Source: Nitrospinota bacterium
GTDB taxonomy: Bacteria; Nitrospinota_A; UBA7883; JACRLM01
Length of the DNA stretch: 64,000 bases
Direction of reading: 5' to 3'
Assembly (NCBI GenBank): GCA_016208975.1
Contig: JACQXA010000004.1
Coordinates: forward strand, 372,001 to 436,000
Below the pieces are notes generated by a model. The model searched no databases and was not told where the DNA came from. It worked only from the letters and a program-made list of their open reading frames with translations. Positions 1 through 7,936 of the stretch are shown here, piece by piece. The translations under genes and the position numbers were made by a program. Each line of letters starts with the position of its first letter. Position 1 is the first letter of the stretch.

Positions 1-1055
1 TTCCAGAACCGGTCCGGCTCGGGATAGGTGGGGACCCCCTCAAACATAAGGGTTGTGGCGCCGTTGGAAAGAGGCCCGTACACCACGTAACTGTGGCCGG
101 TTATCCAGCCTATGTCTGCTGTACACCAGAATATGTCGTCCTCGTGATAGTCGAAGATATACCTGAACGTCTCGTGGGTGTACAGGAGGTATCCGCCGGT
201 GGTGTGCAGAACCCCCTTGGGTTTGCCGGTGGAGCCGGAAGTGTAGAGGATAAAAAGCGGGTCCTCGGCGTTGTTGCTCACCGGTGGGCAATCGGCGCTG
301 GCGTTGGCCATGGCGTCTTCCCACCATATGTCCCGCCCTTTCACCCAGTCCACCTCGTGGTTCGTGCGGCGGACGATAATCATCTGCTTCACCGAGGGGC
401 ATTGGGCCGCGGCGGTGTCCGCCGCTTTTTTCAGCTCTATAACCTTGCCCGCCCGGTAGCTTCCATCCGCGGTGATTACCAGCTTGGACTCGCAATCGTG
501 GATCCGGTCCCGTAGAGATTCGGCCGAGAACCCGCCGAACACCACGCTATGGATAGCGCCAATACGGGCGCAGGCCAGCATGGCCACGGCCAGCTCCGGT
601 ATCATTCCCAGGTATATGGTCACCCGGTCGCCTTTTTCTATGCCATGTTTCTTTAGGACGTTGGCGAATTTCACCACCTCTGTGTGAAGCTGTCTATAGG
701 TGATGGCTTTGGATTCGGTGGTATGGTCCCCCTCCCAAAGAATGGCTATCTTGTCTCCCCGGGTGGCCAGGTGACGGTCCAGACAGTTATAGGAAACGTT
801 CAGTTCCCCGCCCTCGAACCATTTTATGCTGGCGTTTATAAAATCATACTGGCGCACACGGTTCCATTTCTTTGTCCATACCAGGCTTTGCCCGGCCCGT
901 CCGGCCCAGAACCCATCCGGGTCTTCGATGGAGTTTTTGTATAGCTCCCGGTACTCATCCAGGCTTTTTATCCAGGCTTTTGAAGAGAATTCCGCTGAAG
1001 GAGGGAAGATCCTTCGTTCGGTGGACATGGACTGTATGGCGCCAGCTTCGGTCAT
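1..1055 (-). CDS. acs: acetyl-CoA synthetase, N-terminal part (cut by window edge)
   Basis: Minus-strand reading frame starting at the ATG at 1055 and open through position 1, so only about the first 351 residues are present. It activates acetate to acetyl-CoA through an acetyl-AMP intermediate in the cytoplasm. The frame contains the AMP-binding P-loop YTSGSTGKPKGVLHT near residues 266-280, the upstream VFGGFSAESL block, and WCTADIGWITGHSY downstream. All are characteristic of acetyl-CoA synthetases rather than of general acyl-CoA ligases. An AGGAG motif lies about nine bases before the ATG. The C-terminal domain with the regulatory acetylation lysine lies outside the window. The next gene, bacterioferritin, is separated by about 180 bases that probably hold the promoter. 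Confidence 0.93.
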   Translation of the reverse strand, partial: MTEAGAIQSMSTERRIFPPSAEFSSKAWIKSLDEYRELYKNSIEDPDGFWAGRAGQSLVWTKKWNRVRQYDFINASIKWFEGGELNVSYNCLDRHLATRGDKIAILWEGDHTTESKAITYRQLHTEVVKFANVLKKHGIEKGDRVTIYLGMIPELAVAMLACARIGAIHSVVFGGFSAESLRDRIHDCESKLVITADGSYRAGKVIELKKAADTAAAQCPSVKQMIIVRRTNHEVDWVKGRDIWWEDAMANASADCPPVSNNAEDPLFILYTSGSTGKPKGVLHTTGGYLLYTHETFRYIFDYHEDDIFWCTADIGWITGHSYVVYGPLSNGATTLMFEGVPTYPEPDRFW

Positions 1056-1235
1056 GACAAGGTTCGCTCCTGGTTAGTGGTTGAGCAACGAAACGGTCCG
1101 GCGGATATATTATCAAAATGGGAGAGAGGCAGGAAGCCAGCCCTTAAATTTAGCCGTAGAGCTTTTATCAAGCCTCTCAAGTGGCCTGGCGTTATAACCT
1201 TTAGCGCCCGGCGGGCCGCCATACTCCCGGACCGG

Positions 1236-1709
1236 TTACATAAGTTGGCCGACTATGTAATGTGTCCCGTATTTTTCCAGGTTTTCCAGTTGCGTTTCCG
1301 AAGTGCCCAGGTGTTTTTCCTCGTCACGCAAAATCCCTTCCATCAGAAGACGCGAGCCATTGTCATTCTCGGCGGCGCATAGCCGGATGCCCTCGTTGTA
1401 CATCTCTATAGCCTCGTTCTCAAGCTGTATGTTCCACCTAAGCATATCGGCGATCTCCACCATTTCCTCCCTGGGGATCTCATGCTTGGAATATTTAACG
1501 TTGCGGCCCAGATAGGTTATCCGTTCAGCCAGCATTTCGGCGTGACGCATCTCCTCCTTGGCGTCCTCCTTGCGCCCCTCGGCCAGTTTTGAAAAGCCGG
1601 CGTTGTCCAGCTTCACGTGCTGATCCATGTAAATACCGATTGCGCCTATTTCCGCGTTGTAAAGCGCGCAGAGATAATCCACCACCTTGTCACTTACGGT
1701 TCTTGGCAT
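1236..1709 (-). CDS. bfr: bacterioferritin
   Basis: A 157-residue four-helix ferritin-like protein, the usual bacterioferritin length. It oxidises Fe(II) at a di-iron centre and stores the mineral in a 24-mer shell. All six expected ferroxidase ligands are visible: E20, E53, H56, E97, E130 and H133. M54 sits where the haem-ligating Met52 of E. coli Bfr falls, so haem binding at the dimer interface is likely. It is preceded by an AGGAGGT-like ribosome site. It is a single gene without a neighbouring Bfd ferredoxin. Confidence 0.93.
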   Translation of the reverse strand: MPRTVSDKVVDYLCALYNAEIGAIGIYMDQHVKLDNAGFSKLAEGRKEDAKEEMRHAEMLAERITYLGRNVKYSKHEIPREEMVEIADMLRWNIQLENEAIEMYNEGIRLCAAENDNGSRLLMEGILRDEEKHLGTSETQLENLEKYGTHYIVGQLM

Positions 1710-1841
1710 TTATACCTCCTGTCCCGGTCCTGGATTGAGTTATCCGGCGCAACCCGAGGCGCCGCCCAAATATCCACCACACCATTCTTCGCCATGACCT
1801 ATCATATATTCTAGTTGAAAAACCTCTATTGCGCCCAATCT

Positions 1842-2627
1842 TCAAACCGGGTCCAGGTACAATGGCATAGCTTTTCTTATGTTCACTACAGTTTCAAGCG
1901 AAACGTCGGCCAAGGCTACCCCCTCACCAGTTTCAAGAAGATTTAAAACGCGGCCCCAGGGATCCACAATTACGGTGTGGCCAAAACAGCGCTTGGGGCC
2001 AACGCGCCCGGCCAAAGCTGGAGCCAGCATGTAACACTGGCTGTCCATGGCCCTGCACTTTACCAAGGTCAGCCAGTGCTCTTCGCCTGTTTCCCCGGTG
2101 AAAGCGGATGGCACGGCGATAATGTGCGCCCCCATATGCCTTAGCGTCGTGAAATGTCCGGGGAACCTGAGTTCGAAACAGAGCGAAAACCCCAGAGTCC
2201 AATCGTCCACCACCGTTGTTTTCGGCCCATCACCCGGGGTGAGCCACCGGCTTTCCCGGTAACTTCCAGCCTCTGTGTCCGCGTCGAAAAGATGGGTCTT
2301 GGCATATCGGGCCAGCCCTTTTCCATCCGGGCCGAACATGACAGAAACGTTTTGGGATTTATCCGGCTCTCCCGATGGAAGCAGAACCGAACCGGCCAAT
2401 ATAAATACGCCAAGCTCACGCGACGCCGCGCCAAATACTGAAAGGATATCCTCACCCTGCTTTGCCACACCGGCCCAGGTTTCCTCCGGCCCGTAATAGG
2501 TGAAATATTCGGGAAGCGCCACTAACCGCGCCCCCTCCGCCGCCGCCTGGCGCACAAACCCCAGCGCCTTCTCCACGGCCTGCGATGTGTCCGTCCCGGC
2601 GGATAACTGGATGGCGGCGACCTTCAT
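1842..2627 (-). CDS. nitrilase-superfamily carbon-nitrogen hydrolase
   Basis: A 261-residue cytoplasmic amidase-type protein of the nitrilase superfamily. The catalytic triad is visible: E40 in LPEYF, K110 in YAKTHLFD, and C150 in SLCFELRFP. Length and motifs fit the Nit1/omega-amidase branch, whose members remove amide groups from 2-oxo acids or repair deaminated glutathione. The substrate cannot be told from sequence. The ATG directly follows the TGA of the upstream DUF4124 gene, so the two are probably translationally coupled. Confidence 0.9.
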   Translation of the reverse strand: MKVAAIQLSAGTDTSQAVEKALGFVRQAAAEGARLVALPEYFTYYGPEETWAGVAKQGEDILSVFGAASRELGVFILAGSVLLPSGEPDKSQNVSVMFGPDGKGLARYAKTHLFDADTEAGSYRESRWLTPGDGPKTTVVDDWTLGFSLCFELRFPGHFTTLRHMGAHIIAVPSAFTGETGEEHWLTLVKCRAMDSQCYMLAPALAGRVGPKRCFGHTVIVDPWGRVLNLLETGEGVALADVSLETVVNIRKAMPLYLDPV

Positions 2628-3581
2628 TCAGTATTTCCGCCAGTTCATGGGAACTGAGTTGCGGGAGGCGTAGTTGTCCAGCTTGCTGAACAGTTTATCG
2701 GCTTCGGTGTATTGCCGTTCGGCGAAACCGCGATACAGCTTTATCTTTTCAAGCTTGCTCATTATGGTTGTGGAACTTTCCTGCTCCTTTAGCCATTTGA
2801 GGAATTCCTCCCAGTCTTTCCTGGTTTCGGCGAAATTATAAAAGTTTATTTTCCACCAGGCCTCGTCGTGACCGCCTGGGCGGCTGGCGGATGGCGGCAG
2901 TTCCTCCAATATCAGTTTCCTGCGCTGGGTGTTGATGGTGACCGAGAAGTTGGACATGAAATCCATCCCCACAAGCCCCTCGAACGACCCGGAGATGGAC
3001 GGCGTGATGGTGGTGGGGATGAAATGATCCACCGCGTCCCCTACTTGCAGGGTGTCAATTATGGTGAGCGCCGCCGGAACCGTGCCACCGATGCCGCCGG
3101 CCTGGGTGTACAGCAGGCCGTCTTTCTTATCGAATAGCCCCAGCTTCTCGGCGAGGCGGGGGGAGATTACAAGGCCCGGCGCGCCCGTATCCAGCACCAT
3201 GTCCACGGTTATGGAGTTGTTGAACCTTACGGGAATAATTATGCGGCGCGCGGTACCCTCATAAGCCTTGTACGGGATTTCATACCGCTTAAGCTTTTTC
3301 TCCTCCTCGGCTTTTTTAACCTCTGCGGAGGTAAGCATTCCCCCTTCGGAGGGTTGGGCCTCCTCCGGTTTTGGAGCTGGCTCTTTGCGTTTCTTGAACT
3401 CCTCAGTGACCACCTGGTTGCGGTATTTCGGGGGGATGCCCGCCGGTGTATCGGCGAAATGGACATTTCCCTGGTCGTCCACCCATTTGTACATGGTTTG
3501 GGCCGGGGCAAAGGTTCCGGTGAGGAGGGCTATAAACGCCGCCGCCAGGGCCGTTTGAAATACCTTGAATTTAGCGCCCAT
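2628..3581 (-). CDS. exported DUF4124 and retroviral-type aspartic protease protein
   Basis: A 317-residue envelope protein. A signal peptide (about residues 1-28) is followed by a DUF4124 segment (MYKWVDDQGNVHFADTP, about 30-46). After a charged linker comes a clan AA aspartic protease fold with the catalytic motif VDMVLDTGAPG at about 126-136. One Asp-Thr-Gly motif per chain means an active enzyme would be a dimer. A GTG at 3605 extends the frame, but the ATG at 3581 is preferred because AGGGAG lies eight bases before it and the signal peptide then begins correctly. The substrate is unknown. It abuts the nitrilase gene. Confidence 0.82.
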   Translation of the reverse strand: MGAKFKVFQTALAAAFIALLTGTFAPAQTMYKWVDDQGNVHFADTPAGIPPKYRNQVVTEEFKKRKEPAPKPEEAQPSEGGMLTSAEVKKAEEEKKLKRYEIPYKAYEGTARRIIIPVRFNNSITVDMVLDTGAPGLVISPRLAEKLGLFDKKDGLLYTQAGGIGGTVPAALTIIDTLQVGDAVDHFIPTTITPSISGSFEGLVGMDFMSNFSVTINTQRRKLILEELPPSASRPGGHDEAWWKINFYNFAETRKDWEEFLKWLKEQESSTTIMSKLEKIKLYRGFAERQYTEADKLFSKLDNYASRNSVPMNWRKY

Positions 3582-3667
3582 CGGAACCACTCCCTGATGT
3601 TTCACCGCAAGTCCAATAAAACATTACCAGCCACGGGCTTAATGTCAAGCCCGGCATGGCAGGGCTA

Positions 3668-4447
3668 TTATCCTTGAACGCCAATAGAGGCAAGATAGGC
3701 GCCCACCAGTTTGTCGCCCCACAGCATGGCCGTAACCGCTCCAGCGGCAAGGAACGGGCCGAAGGGGATCTTGTCTTTCCTGCCACGGCCAAAAGCCACG
3801 ATGGCCGTAACGCCGATGATGGCGCCTGTAACAGAGCCTAGCAGTATGGTGAGCAAGGTGAGTTTCCACCCTAAAAAAGCGCCCACGGCGGCCATCAGTT
3901 TTATGTCGCCGCCGCCCATGCCGCCGGGATACAGCGTGGCGATGGCGAAAAATATGCCGCCCCCCGCCAAGGCGCCGGTGATGGCCCCATAAAACCCCAG
4001 GGGCAATAATGGCGACACCATTAGCCCCAGCAGGGCGCCGCCCAGCGAAATCTCATCGGGGATTATCTGGAAATCCAGGTCTATAAAAGTGATGGCTATA
4101 AGGCCCCAGGCGAACAGGCAATACAGCGCCGCCATCATTGTGAACCCATGAACCGCCACCACGTTCAGGGTTATAAGGGCGGTGAGAAGCTCCACGAAAA
4201 AATACCGGGGGGATATGGGCTGGCCGCAATCCCTGCAAAAACCCATTAACACAAGCCAGCTTACCAGCGGGATATTGTCACTCCAGCGCACGGGGGAGCC
4301 GCAGGCGAAACAGTGGGAGCCAGGGCGGACGATGGAGCGGCCCATGGGAAGCCGGTATATGACCACGTTAAGGAAACTGCCCGCGCAGGCGCCGATGATG
4401 AATGCGTAGGCAAGCAGGAACCACGAGGGTAAGGTGGAAAAAGTCAT
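3668..4447 (-). CDS. pilD: prepilin peptidase / N-methyltransferase (type IV pilin processing)
   Basis: A 259-residue polytopic inner-membrane A24 aspartic protease that cleaves and methylates prepilins and pseudopilins. It keeps the cytoplasmic zinc site (CFAC at 46-49 and CRDC at 71-74). It also has both catalytic aspartate motifs: DLDFQIIPD, and GGGDIKLM (the GxGD motif). Its start overlaps the recX stop as ATGA. No pilin or secretion genes are adjacent, so whether it serves pili or type II secretion is not shown here. Confidence 0.93.
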   Translation of the reverse strand: MTFSTLPSWFLLAYAFIIGACAGSFLNVVIYRLPMGRSIVRPGSHCFACGSPVRWSDNIPLVSWLVLMGFCRDCGQPISPRYFFVELLTALITLNVVAVHGFTMMAALYCLFAWGLIAITFIDLDFQIIPDEISLGGALLGLMVSPLLPLGFYGAITGALAGGGIFFAIATLYPGGMGGGDIKLMAAVGAFLGWKLTLLTILLGSVTGAIIGVTAIVAFGRGRKDKIPFGPFLAAGAVTAMLWGDKLVGAYLASIGVQG

Positions 4448-4941
4448 TCCGTAATCCCCTCCACATCGCCGAACCGCTCGAAAACCACCCGGCGGGCGGT
4501 ATCCATAGAGAACCCCCGGCGCACCAGGTGGTCGAAAATCTTCCGCTTGCGGGTTTTAGCGTCGGCCCCGGGCTTTAAAAACCGGAATTTCTTTTTAGCC
4601 GCTTCCAAAGCCACCGCGTATTCTTCCTCCGCCTCGCCAAACAGCGCGCTTACGGTCTCATCTATCAACTGCCCGTCAAACCCTTTGGCGGCCAGTTCCC
4701 GCCTCAGTTTACCGGGCCCAACCCGCATCCGGTCCACCCTGCCGGCGGCGTATCGCCGGCAGTACTCCGCATCATTGAGAAACCCGCCTTCCAGAAGCCG
4801 ATGGATTACCTGCTCCACCTCCGGCGGCCCGTATTCCGCCGCCAGAAGTTTCGCCCTCAGCTCCCAAACCGAATGGGCCCGGCGGGCCAGGATTTTTAAA
4901 GCCCGGCCCCGGCAGGAAAGTTTTCCGCTATTATCCGCCAT
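4444..4941 (-). CDS. recX: RecX family regulator of RecA
   Basis: A 165-residue protein with the three-helix repeat pattern of RecX (RRAHSVWELRAKL, then GFLNDAEYCRRYAAGRVDR, then LVRRGFSMDTARRVV). RecX binds RecA filaments and limits recombinase and coprotease activity. Its position directly downstream of recA on the same strand is the classic arrangement. The gene is followed by pilD with a four-base overlap. Confidence 0.92.
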   Translation of the reverse strand: MADNSGKLSCRGRALKILARRAHSVWELRAKLLAAEYGPPEVEQVIHRLLEGGFLNDAEYCRRYAAGRVDRMRVGPGKLRRELAAKGFDGQLIDETVSALFGEAEEEYAVALEAAKKKFRFLKPGADAKTRKRKIFDHLVRRGFSMDTARRVVFERFGDVEGITE

Positions 4942-4978
4942 TCACAATATGCCTGGCGCCCGGCGCGTTATGCCTGGA

Positions 4979-6007
4979 TTATTTTGCCGCCGCGGCTTTC
5001 TCGGCCATCATCGGCAAACCCAGCTTCTCCCGCAGTTTGTTCTCCAGCTCCATGGCGGTGTCGGGATAATCGCGCAGGAATTTTTTGGAGTTCTCCTTGC
5101 CCTGCCCTATGCGCTCGGTACCGTAGGAGAACCACGCGCCGGACTTCTGGATGAACCCGTGCGCCACGCCCAGGTCCACCAGATCCCCCTCGCGGGAGAT
5201 GCCCTCGCCGAACACCATGTCCACCTCGGCTTCGCGGAATGGGGGCGCCATCTTGTTCTTCACTATTTTCACTTTCACGCGGTTGCCGATAGAGTCGTTC
5301 TGCTCTTTAATGGTGGCTATCCGGCGGATGTCCACCCTTATGCTGGCGTAAAATTTCAAGGCGTTGCCGCCGGTGGTGGTCTCCGGATTGCCGAAGGTTA
5401 CACCGATTTTCTGCCGTATCTGGTTGATGAATATCAGGCAGGTTTTGGACTTGGAGACTATGGCGGTAAGTTTTCGCAACGCCTGGCTCATAAGCCGCGC
5501 CTGGAGACCCATTTGCGGATCCCCCATGTCCCCCTCCAGCTCGGATTTGGGCACCAGGGCCGCCACGGAGTCTATAACGATAACGTCCACCCCGCCGGAG
5601 CGGATGAGCATTTCGGTGATTTCCAGCGCCTGTTCACCGGTGTCCGGCTGGGAGATGAGCAGGTTGTCTATATCCACCCCCACGTTGCGGGCATAGTTGG
5701 GGTCGAACGCGTGTTCGGCGTCTATAAAAGCGGCGTTGCCGCCGGTTTTCTGCGCCTCGGCTATCACATGCAGGGTGAGCGTGGTTTTACCGGAAGATTC
5801 CGGCCCGAAAACCTCCACCACCCGGCCCCGGGGGAAACCACCGATACCCAAGGCGGAGTCTATAGATAACGTTCCCGTAGAGATGGCTTCCACCGGCTCG
5901 GCAGTGCTATCCCCCATGCGCATGATGGAGCCTTTGCCAAACTGCTTTTCTATTTGTGAAAGGGCGTTTAGCAGGGCTTTTTGTTTTTCACCGGTGTCCT
6001 TGGCCAT
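4979..6007 (-). CDS. recA: recombinase RecA
   Basis: A 342-residue RecA. It forms ATP-dependent filaments on single-stranded DNA for strand exchange and stimulates LexA self-cleavage. The Walker A motif GPESSGKTT, the Walker B region [12 protein letters not shown], and the loop [20 protein letters not shown] are intact. A TTG at 6022 would add five residues, but the ATG at 6007 is chosen because AGGAGAT lies immediately upstream with good spacing. No canonical LexA box was recognised upstream. Confidence 0.97.
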   Translation of the reverse strand: MAKDTGEKQKALLNALSQIEKQFGKGSIMRMGDSTAEPVEAISTGTLSIDSALGIGGFPRGRVVEVFGPESSGKTTLTLHVIAEAQKTGGNAAFIDAEHAFDPNYARNVGVDIDNLLISQPDTGEQALEITEMLIRSGGVDVIVIDSVAALVPKSELEGDMGDPQMGLQARLMSQALRKLTAIVSKSKTCLIFINQIRQKIGVTFGNPETTTGGNALKFYASIRVDIRRIATIKEQNDSIGNRVKVKIVKNKMAPPFREAEVDMVFGEGISREGDLVDLGVAHGFIQKSGAWFSYGTERIGQGKENSKKFLRDYPDTAMELENKLREKLGLPMMAEKAAAAK

Positions 6008-6042
6008 CGTATCTCCTGTCAATTATGTTTTGACCTTGGGTA

Positions 6043-6070
6043 ATTATAACCAACGGGAGGCAATTGTAAA
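6043..6070 (-). promoter_or_regulatory. putative sigma-70 promoter of recA
   Basis: On the minus strand TTTACA (6070-6065) and TATAAT (6048-6043) are separated by 16 bases and lie about 36 bases upstream of the recA start. The -10 is a perfect consensus and the -35 is close to consensus. The call rests on pattern only. Confidence 0.55.
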
Positions 6071-6274
6071 CGAAAATAAACCGAAAATAGTAATTATTTT
6101 TTAACATGTGAATATACAATGTATTGCATTACCGCAGGGCCGTGTTTTTTGAACTGGATGATTGTCATCCTTACGCTTTTTAGGTGTTATAACCCCGGAC
6201 TGCTTATGCCAGCCAAGGGCCACGAGTTGATAACACCTCGCGGAGCGGGAACCTTTTTTCGTCGCTTACGCCAT

Positions 6275-6362
6275 GTCATCCCGGCCAAGCGCCAGCGCGA
6301 GCCGGGACCAGGGCCTCAGACGAACAGCTAAGCCCTGATGCCGGATCAAGTCCGGCATGACA
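6275..6362 (+). repeat. long interspersed repeat, copy 1
   Basis: An approximately 88-base element beginning GTCATCCCGGCCAAGCGCC and ending TCAAGTCCGGCATGACA, made of two internally palindromic halves. It is nearly identical, in inverted orientation, to 13148-13238, and partly similar to 12828-12930 and 14238-14339. The ends GTCAT...ATGAC form a terminal inverted repeat, which suggests a short non-autonomous mobile element. Confidence 0.75.
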
Positions 6363-6368
6363 ACAGTC

Positions 6369-6475
6369 GCTTCCCCGTGGTCGGGCGACCACGGGGAAGC
6401 AATTACAGGGCGACCACGGGGAAGCAGTCTCAGGACGATGAAGGGAAAGCATAGGGCGGCCACGGGTGGCCGCCC
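6369..6475. repeat. REP-like palindromic repeat cluster
   Basis: A perfect palindrome of 32 bases occupies 6369-6400, with arms GCTTCCCCGTGGTCG and its complement. A half unit CGACCACGGGGAAGCA follows, then a variant palindrome GGGCGGCCA...TGGCCGCCC at 6454-6475. Related units recur at 13034-13094, 17211-17235, 17301-17330, 37069-37096, 37218-37247, 45656-45685 and 46316-46344, always between genes. Confidence 0.85.
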
Positions 6476-6556
6476 CTGCGAGAAACCGGGGTTGCAACAA
6501 TAGCTGGTTTAAAACCCGTCCCTGCCAAAGAACCTGGGAACCGCGAAAGCGGGGAT

Positions 6557-7864
6557 CTACTGCCGGGCCGCGCTATCGGCGGGTTTGGCTGGCGCTTCCT
6601 CTTTTTGCATTATCTCCACCTGGCCGGATTTGCGGAGTTTGTCCATGTACTGTTCAAACTTGCCTTCCAGCAAAGCCCTTCGCGCCATTTCCCGCGCCTC
6701 GCCATCGTCGCGTTTCTTCTTTCCGGTGATCTCCAGCAGTTTGAATATGCTGAACCCGTGGGGGCCTTGTACCGGTTTGGTTACGCCGCCGGTTTTTTCG
6801 GCCAGCAGGGCGCGGTCCACAACGGTATATGACCTGTCGCCGATGGTCATCATGCCGAGGCGCCCGGCGTTTGCCTGCGCGTCGGGGGCGATAGAATATT
6901 TGGTGGCCAGTTCATAAAAATTGCCGCCAGCCAGGGCTTTTTTGCGAACGGTTTCGGCCTCTTCTTTGGTCTTGGTCACAATCATAAGGGCGGCGGCGTA
7001 CCGGGGCTGGTATTTTAGAAACTCGTTGGCGGCGATATAAGCGGCCACCTCTTTTTTGGACGGCTCATTTTGCGAATCCAGCCGCTGGCGCAATATGTTC
7101 ACTGCCAGGCTGTGGTCAAACTCCCCAACTTGTTCTTTGTACCTTGCTATGTCCGCCAGGCCGTTGGCCCGGCCTTCGGCGGCGAATATTTTTTCCTCCA
7201 CAATCCCGGCGACGAATTCCAGCAGGGCGGCCTTGTCAGACCCGAACCGTTTGGCCTGTTCTTTCACATCGCCGTATTTGATGTTGAAAAACGAACCGGT
7301 GGCCAGCGTGGCGGAATCTTTAATCGACGGTTCGCCTTTCCCGGCCAGGTCCGGTGATAGCTCCACCTTGTATTTTTCCAGCAGGATGGCGGTTTCCACC
7401 ATCATCAGCTCTTTGCGTTTTCCGCTTTGCAGGATGGCCGTGGCGGCCTCTTTTGTGACACCCCTGTCCGCCATCAGCTTGTCCACGTCGGCGTCCACCA
7501 CCTTTATCTTCTCGTCGAACAGTTTCCGGCGGTACAGGTCCGCCAGGACCGTATCCTGGTATTCGTTGGACTTCCGGACAAACTCCGGAGACGATAGCGC
7601 GCCAGCGTTCCGGGCCTCCTGGTATAAAAGCTCGGAATCTATCATTCCCTTCAGCGCCTCCAGGGCGCGGGCGTTGCGCTCCAGTTTCTCATCGGCGGTC
7701 ATGGGCCCGCCGGAGGGAAGGCTACCTAAAGCCCGGTTCAACTCCTCCAGGGTTATCACTTTGGAGCCCACCCTGGCCACCGGCGTTTCGGCGCCAGCCG
7801 TATAAACATTCAGCGTGATTAAAGTAATGGTGATCGCAAACAGAACCCGTAACGTCATTTTCAT
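6557..7864 (-). CDS. periplasmic parvulin-type peptidyl-prolyl isomerase (SurA/PrsA-like)
   Basis: A 435-residue exported protein with a signal peptide (about residues 1-25), a SurA-like N-terminal helical chaperone region beginning VARVGSKVITLEELN, and one parvulin domain at about 285-390 (RYAAALMIV...GRLGMMTIGD...GPHGFSIFKLLEI). It probably helps fold outer-membrane or exported proteins. The first ATG has GAGG five bases upstream; a second ATG two codons later is also possible. The C-terminal tail is rich in Ala, Lys and Pro. Its promoter region lies just past the terminator of the upstream cytochrome gene. Confidence 0.85.
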   Translation of the reverse strand: MKMTLRVLFAITITLITLNVYTAGAETPVARVGSKVITLEELNRALGSLPSGGPMTADEKLERNARALEALKGMIDSELLYQEARNAGALSSPEFVRKSNEYQDTVLADLYRRKLFDEKIKVVDADVDKLMADRGVTKEAATAILQSGKRKELMMVETAILLEKYKVELSPDLAGKGEPSIKDSATLATGSFFNIKYGDVKEQAKRFGSDKAALLEFVAGIVEEKIFAAEGRANGLADIARYKEQVGEFDHSLAVNILRQRLDSQNEPSKKEVAAYIAANEFLKYQPRYAAALMIVTKTKEEAETVRKKALAGGNFYELATKYSIAPDAQANAGRLGMMTIGDRSYTVVDRALLAEKTGGVTKPVQGPHGFSIFKLLEITGKKKRDDGEAREMARRALLEGKFEQYMDKLRKSGQVEIMQKEEAPAKPADSAARQ

Positions 7865-7879
7865 TTATCCTCTGAACAT

Positions 7880-7922
7880 AAAAAAGCGGCCGGAGAAGGG
7901 ACTAAACCCTCTCTCCGGCCGC
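7880..7922 (-). terminator. rho-independent terminator of the cytochrome gene
   Basis: A perfect 11-base-pair stem (7886-7896 with 7912-7922, arms GCGGCCGGAGA and complement) is followed on the minus strand by six T residues. It lies 14 bases beyond the stop of the seven-haem cytochrome. Confidence 0.9.
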
Positions 7923-7936
7923 GACAGGTCAACAGG

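Larger units (their letters stand above)
6023..6556. other. intergenic region filled with interspersed repeats
   Basis: No gene is seen in these 534 bases between recA and the parvulin gene. They hold the recA promoter, an inverted pair GGTGTTATAAC / GTTGATAACACC around 6183-6238, one copy of a long interspersed repeat (6275-6362) and a run of palindromic units (6369-6475). Short frames here lie within repeats and show no protein-like composition. Confidence 0.6.

Noticed and set aside
4547-5869. A 440-codon plus-strand frame across recX and recA
   Set aside because: Antisense to two unmistakable genes, with no recognisable motifs.
6023-6120. LexA/SOS box upstream of recA
   Set aside because: No CTGT-N8-ACAG or other familiar LexA pattern was found; only a sigma-70-like promoter is supported.
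6266-6500. Short open frames between recA and the parvulin gene
   Set aside because: They lie within interspersed palindromic repeats and have no ribosome sites.
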